Source: Plasmodium brasilianum (taxonomy: Eukaryota > Apicomplexa > Aconoidasida > Haemosporida > Plasmodiidae). From it: DNA of 54,229 bases. Each line of letters begins with the position of its first letter. Within the stretch, counting starts at the first letter, position 1. Below the pieces are notes generated by a model. It had not been told where the DNA came from. It worked only from the letters and a program-made list of their open reading frames with translations, and ran no database searches. Below, piece after piece: positions 12,081-24,542 of the stretch. Made by a program: the position numbers and the translations under genes. The stretch lies in the NCBI RefSeq assembly GCF_023973825.1, contig NW_027122932.1:1-54229 (forward strand), written 5' to 3'.

Positions 12081-15000
12081 CATGTACACAGCGATAATTC
12101 CCTCAATTCTCATATTTTATACTTATTAGAATTTATGCATTTACATTTCATTAATATTTAAGCCTATAATTAAAAGCAATACATCAAGTCAAAAAAATAA
12201 AATAAGTATACCAATTAGTATTACATACATTAATACAATTATTATAACAGTTCTATCTTATACTTACCATACATTGGCATTTTTACAATTGTAAAGCTAA
12301 ATTTATAATTTATCATATTTTTAAAAATTTATACACAAGGAAATATTATTACAATTTATTAATATATTATTTTTTTATTTTAATTTTTTACATACTAACT
12401 TCAAAAAAAAAGGAAGACAAAAAGTTAGGTTAAAATGAGATAAATGGGAGAAATGAAAATTTGAAATAAAGAAAATTTTAGGGATATATATACATGTACA
12501 TTTTATATTATATCCTCATTCATACATGTATATACATAAAAAAAGTTCAAAAAAAATGAAATAAAAAAAGATAAAACTCTATATATAAATTGAAGAGACT
12601 CCAAAATGAAACAATATGTATATAGTAAAATCAAACAGAAATTAAAATATACACATCGAAGTATATAATAGATATGAGAAAAAATCTAAAAGAACAAGAA
12701 AAAATCAATCGTTACTAAATTTTTATTGTAAAATACATAAAAGAAAAAAAGTGAAATTTTTTTTATGTTTATACCTTGTATTATATGCATATTCTTCAAT
12801 TTATCGTTATAATTAAAAAAAAAAAAAGCTTATTATGACATTAGAACAATGCTATATATTGACATATAATGTCATTTTATATATAACACTTTTATTAAAA
12901 GAGTGTATTATATGTTGTTTTTTTCATATGGTTATATATGATAGTTCAGTAACTTATATGTATGTATATATTAAAATGTAAAAATAAAAAGAAAGAATAT
13001 TTTTAAAAATTCATGATATATGAATTGAATTCTTATATAATACTTTAATAATATATATGTAATTTGTTCATAGATTTATATTTTATTTATTTATATATTT
13101 GTTCTCCTATGCTAATTTTTGTGTATTGTAATTCTCTATAATTAATAATTAAAAAGATTCCTTTTAAATATCGTTTACAGCTGTTTTTTAATTAATATAC
13201 TTTATACGCTTTGCTTAAATTAACGTACTACTTTTTTTCGAAATGTCACATTTTTTTAAATTATAATATTATCTAAATTTGAAAAATGTCTTAGACGAAT
13301 ATAAAATGATTGTGCGTTACTATAGTAATCCTGTTTAAAAGTCAGTGCAACTAAAAATAATAAATATCTGTAACTTTGTTTTCATATGATATAAAAATAT
13401 AATTTATATATATCAATATCTGTTGACACAAAAGTAACCATAAAAAACATAATCAAAAATAATATGAGACCACTTCATTTATAATTACAATAAATAATAA
13501 TATTTTAATTATAGTGTTCTTTGAAATATATATTCTATGAATTCCGCGGAAACGAACAAATAATTACAACACATATAACTTCTTATGTGTAATGCTCCTT
13601 TTCTATAATTTTCATACTATATTCAATTAAAATAATTATATAAAAATATAGAAATATTCAAATTGTTCTTTGATTTATCCATAGTATCTTATATTTACAT
13701 GCGCTTCTGTAAAAACCTTCAAAGTCTAGTATATAATTATAATTCTGTTAATATTATTTGATAGAATATTTGTATAAACCTCATAAAATATTTTAAACAG
13801 TTTTTATAAATTCATAAATCATTTTTATTATAATATATAATTTAAAAGAATTTTAAATTCATGTATATTTCAAATTATTATGAGCAATATAACAATAAAT
13901 ATATAGGTTAATTTATAACTTAAAAAAAATGAAACAATTTTAATAAATTGCATTTAGATATTTCTTCTCAAATTTTTAAGTAAATAAGTATCGATATTCT
14001 CAGTTTTTACATTGCCTTTAATTAAACAAATACCATATAAAATAGAATTGATTCTAATTCAATTATTTATTTTATTTTAATATAGTTGTAAATGTAAAAG
14101 TAAAAAAATATATTATCACAATAATTTATGCCATATATATGCTTATATTATATTCATAGAAAAAGATATTCTATTCAAATAAAATAACATTTAATGTTAA
14201 TAATATATATATAAATATATATGTTTTTCATTTAAACAATAATTATAAATATTTTCTCTCTCATACAGAGTTTTCTATATATGATGTTATTATGATCTTT
14301 AATATATAAGTATACATTTATAAAAAATGGTATATTTATGCGTTATTTAAGAGAGTAAACAATATATTTTTAAATTTATTCTGTTATTGTAACTAAAACA
14401 TATATTAAAGATATATTATGTGTTTGATTAGAAAATATAAAAAATCAAATTTAATATGTGAATTTTATTTATTAGATTTACTCGAAAATGGTTGAGAGCA
14501 GAAACATATTATTTAAATTTTTTAACAAAATGGTAAAAAAAATAGATTAAATTTTGGATTATACCTTATTTAAAAATATATGACAAATATAAAAAATATT
14601 ACGCATTCACAATTTATATATTAAAACAAAATATTCCTTAACATTTATTTTGTTTAAAAATTGTCATTATTTTTTGAAGAAATTATTAATTAATATAAAC
14701 TTTATTATTATATACATTTTAAATTATTTTAACAACTTACATCATATATTTATGGAATGTGTGTAAAGAGCACAAATATGTAATTCTTTATTTACAAATA
14801 ATTACATGTTTTTACAACTGTATATATTTTTTTTTAATATGCTTAATTAAAATTTTTATTTTTACCCTAATATAATGTATTTTTCTAAATTTACTATTAC
14901 GAAATAAACATAAAAATAAAACTAAATTTCGACATATTAACTAATAATATCTGATTAAATTCAAATCGTTATTTTATTGATTCAATGCCATAGGATATAC

Positions 15001-15767
15001 ATAAAATTCATAATATATTTATATAAAAATTTTCAATAAAATATATATAAAAATAGTTTTTAAATATTAATTGATAATTTATTTAATCATTATAATAATG
15101 CTATATATGAATTTAACTCTTTAATATCAAATAATTAATTTTATAAAGATAGTAAACTATTATAGATCATTCATATTTTAATATGATATTATTTTTTTTT
15201 AAAGTGAATAACAAAACATGCGTATATACACATGCATGGGAACAAAACATGTTCAGTATATTTCATTAAAAATAAAAAAATTTACGTTCATTTTTACCCA
15301 AAAAATAACAAAAAATATTTTTAGTTTAGTCAATATATAATAGTTTTACTCTGGAATATTGAAAATTAGAATGTACAATATTTTATAATTCAAACATTGA
15401 TTAACACCCTATTTAAAGACAATTATATAAATTGTCTTATTATATATGAATTATAATATAAAAACATATATTTTTCATAAGAGTCCATTGACATACTCAC
15501 ATATATATTCTAATTCATGATGTATATTTAATAATTCTGTAACAATTGCAGAATATACATGTTTAGAAAAAAGGAAAATTTTAAATACACAAAAAAACTA
15601 AGAACATATACTTTAACTATTGTACCCTAAAAATATCACATGTATATGGGTTCAATTATAAAATATATGAAATTATGGGAATGTTTATTAAGCATGGCAA
15701 TAAGGATAATACATATATCAGTTCATATTGAAGATTACACAAACTAACATATTACGTATTATAGATT
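12081..15767. other. Intergenic, 3' side of A2
   Basis: AT-rich with no supported gene or relic. The part next to 15.77 kb is the 3' flank of A2. It shares a CACAAAAAAACTAAGA-like word at about 15.59 kb with the A3 3' flank at about 23.38 kb, which supports duplication of gene plus flanks. Confidence 0.5.
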
Positions 15768-16740
15768 TTACCTTTTCCTGAACTTAATTTCTTGATATTT
15801 TTTTACTTTTTTATGGTAGTAAAAAATTCCTAATATAATGGTGATACCCAGTAATAGGAGAGGTATACAATAAATTATATAAATTAGAAAAGGTTTAGTT
15901 ATAAAAGTCCAATTTATAGGAGTTGGATTTCCACTTTTCATAACATTAACCGTATCATTATACCACAAAAAGTCTAAATTGAGTTTCCGCAAAAAAAAAT
16001 TTAAAGGCTTTGACCATTTAGCTCCAAGTGTGTTTCTCAGTACTTTTATCAATCTCCCAATAATTCCATAACCACAAGAAAAATCTAATATTATTGAGAT
16101 TGATAAAAACAAGAATATGAATAAAGGTAAACAAATTCGTACTTTGTATTTTTTAAATATTATTTTTATGAAAAACTTATTAGTAATAGTTCTGTTGTTT
16201 TGAAGAAAATCTAAGTAATCTAATTCTTTGAATATTTTTTTTTCTATACGAGAATATGCTTTTGTTTCAAACATAAAAGATTTATTTTTCATATGTTGCT
16301 TATGACCTCCTTCATTCACTAATGCGCTTCCATTTGACTGCTTTTTTGTTTCTGTGGTTTTTTCTTCATTATTAGATATGTACCTTTTGTCGTTTGATAC
16401 ATATTTTGGTATATATTCTTGTAAATATACAGCACATGATTCCTTATCCTGTTTATATTTTGCTAGTATCCTATATGTGCTTTCATCTATTTTTTTTTCA
16501 ATCTGGTAGTTATCAACCGTAGACATCTTAAATATACTCTAAAAAAAACAAAGTAAACATTTGTCATTTAATGAATGAAATATTTTATGCTAAAAAAGCT
16601 TATTAACAAAAATAAAAAACTAAAAATGGTAATAACCAAAATATTTTCAAATAATATTTTCATACTACGTCATTTTTAAAATGGTATGTTTCGGATAAAA
16701 GTATCAACGCATAAATTTTAATACGTAAAAGTATCATCAT
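15768..16740 (-). CDS. fam-l-type exported two-TM protein (A2), altered start
   Basis: Exon 2 (16538-15768) is fully open and encodes 256 residues beginning SIFKMSTVDN. It contains PEXEL-like YRILAKYKQDKE, the A-type block FETKAYSRIEKKIFKELDY, a first membrane segment (LPLFIFLFLSISIILDF), a variable loop, a second membrane segment (YIIYCIPLLLLGITIILGIF), and the tail KKVKKYQEIKFRKR. Exon 1 reads MMILLRIKIYALILLSETYHFKND from 16740 to 16669, then donor GTAGTA. In A3 the leader begins MEKKIK. Here the equivalent codons read ATA GAA AAA AAA immediately before ATG ATG, so the ancestral start seems to have become ATA. Translation from the next in-frame ATG would give about 280 aa with a leader shortened by four residues. 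The WIC motif of the leader is also changed to SET. It may be functional or newly impaired. Family: fam-l/fam-m superfamily, fam-l tentative. Confidence 0.78.
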
Positions 16741-19320
16741 TTTTTTTTCTATGATATAGAATTTTAATACTATAACTTATTCAAGAAAGAATAAATAAAC
16801 AATAGTATAATTTTCATTTAATATTAAAAAATAATTAATTATATATTTAGTATTTTTTTCATTTTTCTTTTATGTATTTATGGTGCGATAAAAAAAAAAT
16901 ATATATATATAATATCTTTTACAGCAGACACAAAGAAAAATATCTTTAATAATATATAATAAAATTCTTATCTTTATTTTGCTTTTAAAAATTTATTTTT
17001 TATTAAAAAAAAATAATTTGAATACATTTATAAATATTTAAAAAATATAGTTTAATTATTTAATGTGGAACAATAATTAAATATTTTTTTATTGATAACT
17101 TATAAATATGTTAAAATAGAAATAAGTTTACTAAATATTTCCAAACATATATTTCATGTAGTAGCATATAGAATGTAGAGAATATAGGTAATGAATTTTC
17201 CCTGTATTTAGATAACCAATTTTAGCGATATTTTTATTCTAATAATTCTAATTTTAAAAACCATTTGTTTTCAAAAATTGGAAATTCATGTTATATAATA
17301 TAAATTATTATAATATTCTAATAATAATAAGGTTAAATAAAGCATAGTTACTACAACAGTTTATATTATATTAATTGTGGCGCTTTAATTATTTAATAAT
17401 CTATAATGTATTTAGAAAAATATAATTTACAAGATATTACAAATTATATAATATAATATATATTTAAAAATTCAATAAATGAGAATTTTTTATTTTTATA
17501 TAATAATTTTTGTAAATTACGATTTTAAATTAAGTTTAATTCATATTACTTGTAAATGAATTGTTTTTAAATTCTACTATATAATTTATTATTTATTTCG
17601 TTTTCTAAATAAATATATATATATACTTAGAAGAAATTTTAATATTATATAATTAAATAAAAGTAATAGTATATATTAATACTTGCATAACTGCATAATT
17701 ATTAGAATATCATTGTTTCAATTATATATTTTTTTATATAATAAAAAATAAAAACACATATATTTTTTTCTTAACATTTTATTACATTAAGCACATATAA
17801 GTAATAACTATAAAATAGAATTAATTGAGGAACTACGTAATAGTACTAATAAAATATTAAAAGTACGTATAAACTTATATATTACAACTTTGTCATACAC
17901 AATAATAATAATAACATACATTCATTTTATAGTAAAAACACAATTACACTAATTTGTGTTGAACAGTTCTTAGAAATAACTTGAATACTAACTCGCGCAT
18001 CTAAACCAAAAATATATTTGTAAATATGAATTGTATATAAGAAAACAGTTTGTGTTTTTTGTTTTGTTTTATTTCATTTACAAAATGAGAATTTAAATAT
18101 AACTGAGTTCTTATTAGTTAATATAAACTATGTATCATTTTGCATTTTTGAAATAATACTAAATATTTACTTATATATTTATAAAAGACCATAAATATAG
18201 TACAAATATATAAATAAATACCTACATATGATGAAATGCTTGTACAAAATATATATTTATTTCGATTACTATTGATGATAATTTAGATTTTTACAAATAC
18301 ATATATTGTATTTTTATCATTGTACAATTATTAGAAATCAAATCCACCCCCAAAAAAAAGAATTTTACATATTTAATAATAATATATGATTAAAATTAAT
18401 TCATTAATATAATCATAGAATAACATAAAAAATAAATTCATAATATATAACTTAAGTTTATTAAATTTCAAATTAATATATATTTAATAGATTTTCACTA
18501 AATTTAATTAACACTCCAATTTGGAATATTAATAAAATAATTGGTGTTAACTCCTTTCATACATGTTATTATATTGAATCCCTCAATTAGTAAGAAGTTA
18601 TAAGCATAATTAAAAAATATAATTTTATTTTATACATTTTTAACTGTACATTAATTAAATCTATAAAAAATAAAATATCAGTTAAAAAGGCGTTTAAAAT
18701 TAATATATTTTATATTATATATTACACAAAACGTATTTTATAGAATAAACATGTTTTTTACTAAGCAATATATATCAATACTTAAATACATAAAAATTAA
18801 TCTCTATATACTGGCTTCCTGTAATTAAGCTCAAAACAAGACTCATTTATTTTTAATTTAAAACTAATATTACATTTTTCTTATTATTTTAACAAATAGT
18901 CAATTTATAATAGAGTCAGATATATAATATAAAGAATCATATACTAGTACAAATATAAATTATCACAGATCTACAAAAATTATATAAAATATGCTAATAT
19001 ATATTCATTTAAAAACAAAAACATAAATATTCCTACAAATATATATAAATTTACAAATATACAAATTATTCCATAAAATTATATTAGGCTACCAAATTAA
19101 TTTAAAATATAAATTATAAAATATTAAAATATTTAATTTCAGAAAAAATGAATATAATGTTTTATTGTTAGATATCAAAGAGACCACGTAAGAACATGTG
19201 CATTTATAATATATTAGAATTATATATATGCTTCTTAAGTATATCACTGAAAATATTAAGGCTATTTTTACTTATTAAAGACGTTCTTACACATATATAC
19301 ATATTCTCTAATATAAATTT
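16741..19320. other. 5' flank of A2 and 3' flank of B2
   Basis: No gene. The A2 upstream elements lie at about 17.13-17.20 and 17.61 kb. The segment near 18.39-18.44 kb (ATTCATTAATATAATCAT then a TAAAAAATAAA word) resembles 22.80-22.84 kb. This indicates that whole intergenic units have been copied along with the genes. Confidence 0.5.
17128..17200 (-). promoter_or_regulatory. Conserved fam upstream element, A2 copy
   Basis: CTAAATATTTCC and then CATATAGAATGTAGAGAATA lie about 425 bp upstream of the A2 start. The GTAGAGAATATA core is also present in the A3 copy. Confidence 0.42.
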
Positions 19321-20194
19321 AACTCAGTCATCAACTTGATTTTTTTATACCTTTCGTTATTGCAAGAGATCTTCTAAATTCTTATCAAAAATAGGATATC
19401 TGTCATAGTGATATGTATCCCAAAGGCCATTATGCCAGTATAGGGTTGTATTGTGTATACATCTTCCAACATTACAATTAATTTTATAAGTTCTATAAGC
19501 TTCTCGTTTACATTATTTAAATATCCCATTCTTCTTACTGTTGAAGAAGTTATTCATGACAAAGAAAAAAGAAAAAATATAACTCCAAATCCATAGCTTC
19601 TACATTTTATTTTTTAATGATATACCACGAAATCTCCTCTTTTTTTCAATCAAATCATCATAATTTCTTTTTTTAATCAATTTTTTTTCAAAATGAAAGT
19701 GTTTTCCATCAAAAATTTCATTATTATAATCCATATTTTCTGTATAGTACTGCGACTTATTTAATAAACTTTTTTTTGATTGTTTATTTTTTTTTTTGTT
19801 ACTTTTTCATCATGAGATAAGTCTTTCTGTTTGTCAATTTCAGAATTTGGGAATCTTTCTTTTAAAAGTATATTATTTGAATCTTTGTTATGTTTACATT
19901 TTTCCAATAACATATAACGTTTTATATCTATTTTTTTATCATACTTACAGTTTCCGTCCAAAAAATTGCCAGATATACACTAAAAATTCAAATTAAATAA
20001 TTATATTTAATAATAATAAATAAACTAATGGTAAAATATTGTAATGATTAATACAAAACAAAAAAATTATAAATAATAAATATTATACTTATATGATATT
20101 GTTTTACCACATAATTACTAAAATTGCTTATCCATGATAGAATGATAAACTTAGCAATTTTAATAAATATTTTTATATTAATTTTGTGTCTTAT
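19321..20194 (-). pseudogene. fam-m-type pseudogene (B2)
   Basis: Exon 1 remnant (20194-20108) reads IRHKIN...FIKIAKFIILSWISNF...NYV before GTAAAA. The start position is ATA rather than ATG, so the initiator is lost. Exon 2 (from 19979 after a TTTTTAG acceptor) opens CISGNFLDGN with a YMLLEK motif in the PEXEL position. It stays open to a stop at about 19.76 kb. A frame change in an A-run restores the B-type block (SQYYTENMDYNN, EIFDGKHFHFEKK). A second shift near 19.6 kb restores IKCRSYGFGVIFFLF. Several stops interrupt the membrane region before NNERYKKIKLMTE. The normal terminal stop reads TTA. It is clearly homologous to B1 and clearly non-functional. It sits between A2 and A3 as the B member of an A/B series. 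Confidence 0.85.
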
Positions 20195-23100
20195 TATATA
20201 TATCTTTAATACTATATTATATTAAGGAAAATGTTAACAAAAATATAATGTACTTCCAATAACAAACAGCTCTATATTTATTAAATTTTTTTTTTTTATA
20301 ATACTCTCATAAAAATATAATAAAATATATATAATTATAATTAATAATACTACATATAAATAGTAACATAACTTTAGAAATATATTGTATAACTAATAAT
20401 GTTATATTAATATAAATATAAGTTTTATAAAAATAAATTAACTAGAATTTGTTCGTATATAATTAAATATATATTTAATTTAATGTAGTGTATTAATTAG
20501 GTAATGCTTTTATTAATTATTTTAGGAATAAAATAAGAAATAAGTAAGGGTTTTTATATTGTATGTAAATATTGAGTTTATCTACTACATAGAATGTGCA
20601 GTATATATATAATATATTCTTCAATATATTAACGTAATAATTAATAATTTTAAGGTTGTTATCATAATAATAATTCTAAATTTGTAAATATTGTATTTAG
20701 GAAAATCTATATATACTTTATAGAACATTAATTATTATAACACTATAAAAATAATAATAACAAAATAAAACAAAAACTTTGTGTATTATTACAATTATAG
20801 TAGGGGAATTAGTTTCTCCTTAATGACAATATTTTATGGTGTATAATTCTTTTAAATGATGAATTTAATCTATACTACCTAATCTATAAAGATATAGACA
20901 CTATAAAGCAAACAATAATTCATTCTTTATATTTGTACTATTATTTTTAAAAATTACAATTTTTAATTTTGATTTATTCCATCATTTCTCCATGAAAAAT
21001 CTCTATGTTCGAGTACATTATATTTTAATTTTTTATTTATTATATATATATTTAGAAGAAATACTAATACGGTAGAAAAAGGATAACGAAAAAATGTTGT
21101 TAAAGATAAAATGTTTATAGAAATATTGCATGCAATTATATTAATTAATGAATATTCCAAATGAAATGAATTTACAATTAAGTATAATATGTATAATGAA
21201 TAATTTGCACACAAAAAATAGTATAAGACAAAATAATTTACTAAAATGTATGTTTTAGTAATTTTTCTATTAATTTCAGAAGGTATATGCTATTTTTTAT
21301 ATATTCCTTTAAAAATATGTTATGTCAGGAACAAGTATTAAACGTGAACTAAAATAAATAAACATAAACATAAAAACAATAATCATTTATTAAAAAAATT
21401 ATAAACAAAAAATATATTGTACCCAAATATTTGCGTTCTATATGTGTAACTTAAACAGCGATAATTATGAAAAAGATATACTCACAAAATATTATTGTAA
21501 TAATCTGAAATATATGGTTATATTGTAGTTATATTTAAAATAAATTATTTATACAAGGTAATAATAAACAGAATTAGAAAATGTTAAAATATTACAAAAA
21601 TTAATATAATTATATTTTTATAGTTTTACATTATTTATACTTTTACCTTAACATATATTCAACATCCTTATCTATCTTTTTATGTTACAATGATTTGAGT
21701 ATTTAACGTTTTATATCACATAAAATATTGCCATATAAAATATAATCCATTACCTTTTTAAAATGTTTAAAAACAAAAATATATGTATTATGGTATTATT
21801 TAAGAAAAATAAATTCTCTTTCTAACATATTCCTCTTAAACATTTAAAAATAAATACAAGTTTTTTGTTTTTTCTATATTTATGATTTCTAAACAATATT
21901 TTAGTCTATTTTTTTAAAAATAAATCATATTTTTTTAAATTATTTATGATTTTACTCAATTAAGCAGTAATATACAAATAAATTAAGTTCTTTATAAAAA
22001 ATATATTTTTGTCCTTAATATATATTTACACAATAAATGAATTATGCTACTACATATATATAGTAGTATAAATATAATATTATATCATCATTCACCTCTA
22101 GATCCAATATTCTTTCTTTTAATCCTATCTTATGAATTTATTATGTATACTAATATATTTTATTTTGTAGCTGGTAATGTGTTCAACACTTATGCAATTA
22201 GACTAATTAATTTTTTTTTTTAAGTATTATTGTCTATAATGTAATAAAAATATTTTTTCTTTTACAAAGGAAATTATAATAGATTTTTTCTTCTTTTTTT
22301 TAAACAGTAAGTAATTTATTAATATTTCTAATATAATATTATTATACTTACTTAATAAAAACTTTTACAATAAAATATTGAAATTTTTTTAATAAAACTA
22401 AAATAAAACTTATCTAATTAAAAAAAAAAAAAATATAATATGCATATTAATTATCAATAAAAAAATAATACTTCTTTTAATATCATTTTATCTAAAAATT
22501 TACATTATAAATATAAATGTATTAGTATTTGTCAATGTAATTTAAATATATTTTTTTATACACCTTTAAAATAATAAAAACTCTTCAAATGATACATTTT
22601 TATACATAAAAAAAGAGGATATAAATATAAAATATTACTTGCAAATTATTAGATGAATGCAGAACAAATATATATTTATCCTTGACACCTAACTATAATT
22701 CACTTTTTTAGTGACGTATAGATATATTTAAAATTTTACTATTATGAAAGTCAAAAAAAAAAAAAAAATAATTTATATTATCTATTATTATATAAGTACG
22801 TTTAATTCATTAATATAATCATTTCATATCGTAAAAAATAAAAAATAATAACTTGATATATTTAATAAAAATAATGATTTAATATATATCTATATTTTCT
22901 CTTTAAACCATTAAAAAAAAAAAATAAATGTTTGTTAAAAGGACGTTTAAATAAATAAGTTCTATAACACATTATTAATAAACGTATTTATATAATAATT
23001 ATTAAATATTTCCTTATATATTATATATGTATCAATACAACAATATGCATTCGCATTTAATTGTTATATGAAAAATGTAATACATCTTTTTTTAATATAA

Positions 23101-23558
23101 ACCTAATTAAACATTTATTTAAATGTATCAACAAATAACCATTTTAGATTAGAAAAGGATCAAATAAAAAGACATCTTATTATAGTTAAAATATAAATCA
23201 CTACAAAATGGTGATAAAATTGTAAAAATTATCTTTTTATATAGTAATAATAACGTACAAAAACATATACTTATACGAATTTACTGTAATACATTAATTT
23301 ACCCGAAGCCATTATTTACATTAAAGCTCAAACTATAATTTAAACTACAAATAGAAATATGTTAAAACATTCTAATTCACAAAAAAACTAAGATAGAATT
23401 TTTTTAACTTGTTCATAAAAAATTCCCTTATCTGTATGTTAATATATAAGAATTAAGCAATTATTTATATGCTTATTATATATATTTATATATATTGTAA
23501 TTATTAGTTCACATTGATTATTTTATTACAGAAAAAAGTATGTAACTCATTATTAATT
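20195..23558. other. 5' flank of B2 and 3' flank of A3
   Basis: No supported gene. Upstream elements of B2 lie at about 20.57-20.62 and 21.04-21.07 kb. An 83-codon minus-strand open stretch at 20963-21214 overlaps the second element. It has no counterpart open in the other copies, so I treat it as chance. Confidence 0.5.
20560..20625 (-). promoter_or_regulatory. Conserved fam upstream element, B2 copy
   Basis: GTAAATATTGAGTTTATC and then CATAGAATGTGCAGTATATA lie about 390 bp upstream of the B2 exon 1. The pseudogene keeps the element at the usual distance. Confidence 0.4.
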
Positions 23559-24542
23559 TTATCTTTGTCTGAACTTTATTCTTTCATATTTTTTAACTTT
23601 TTTATGATAATAAAAAACCCTTGATATAAGTGTTATACCTAATATTAAAAACGGTAAGCCATATATTAGTATTCTAAATAATCTTATTAATACATAAAAT
23701 TCATTGACATTTACAGACGATTTTCCAATGGGCTTCCAAAACCAGTCCGAACTTTTCAGCGACTCATATACTGCATTCAACCAACAACCACTTTTTCCCC
23801 AATTTTCTAAAATGCTTGAAAATCCTATTGTACCCCACAACCCATTTTGTTCATCTACGAAACTCCATGATAAATCTACTATGAGAAGTACTGATAACAA
23901 AAAGAATATTAATAAAGATAAAACAAATAGTTGTACGCATTTTTTACGTATTATTTTTCTGTAAGACTTATTACTAATTGTCTTGTTGTTTTTAAGAAAA
24001 TCCATAAAATCCATTTCTTTGAATATTTTTTTTTCAAAGTGGGAATATTTTTTTGTTTCAAACATACACTTGTTTTTTTTCATATATGATTTACAGTTTC
24101 CTCTAAATTCTAATGGAGTTCCATTTGAATGTTTTCTTTTTCCAGTGTACCCTTCCATATTATTAGATATATCTTTTTTTTTCTTCATTCCATTATTTGT
24201 CATTTCCTCTTTTAAACTTACGCTACTTGAATATTTATACTGCTTATATTTTGATAGTATACGATATGTTGTTCCATGAATTTTTCTACTATAAATGTAA
24301 TTTTCATCCAAGTATTTATTAAATGTACTCTAAAAAATCAAAAAAAGAAATGAATATCAAAAAAATAAATAATATCACACTAAAAAAAGTAATTACAAAA
24401 ATAAAACAAAAAAAAACAAGAATAACACAAATATATTTAAATAATAATATCGTACCATATAGATGTAAATATAACATATCCAACTTAAAAGGGTAAACTT
24501 AGGAATGTTAATAAATAACTGTGACTTTATTTTTTTTTCCAT
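23559..24542 (-). CDS. fam-l-type exported two-TM protein (A3), 2 exons
   Basis: Exon 1 (24542-24456) encodes a canonical leader starting MEKKIKSQLF and containing LLSWICYIYIYM, followed by donor GTACGA. Exon 2 (24329-23559) begins STFNKYLDEN in phase 0 after TTTTTTAG. Predicted length is about 285 aa with no internal stop. In order: PEXEL-like YRILSKYKQYK, a charged variable region, the A-type block FETKKYSHFEKKIFKEMDF, a first membrane segment (VLSLLIFFLLSVLLIVDL), a Trp-containing loop (SDWFWKPIGKSS), a second membrane segment (LIYGLPFLILGITLISRVFY), and tail KKVKKYERIKFRQR. It belongs to the fam-l/fam-m superfamily, fam-l tentative. It is the best-preserved A-type gene here and serves as the reference for start and splice sites of the others. 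Plus-strand open frames over this locus are shadows. Confidence 0.88.

Noticed and set aside
20963..21214. 83-codon minus-strand open frame upstream of B2
   Set aside because: It overlaps flank sequence shared with A1, B1, A2 and A3, where no such frame stays open, so it is non-coding flank.
23704..24279. Plus-strand open frames across A3
   Set aside because: Shadows of the minus-strand A3 coding exon, which has family motifs and correct splice sites.
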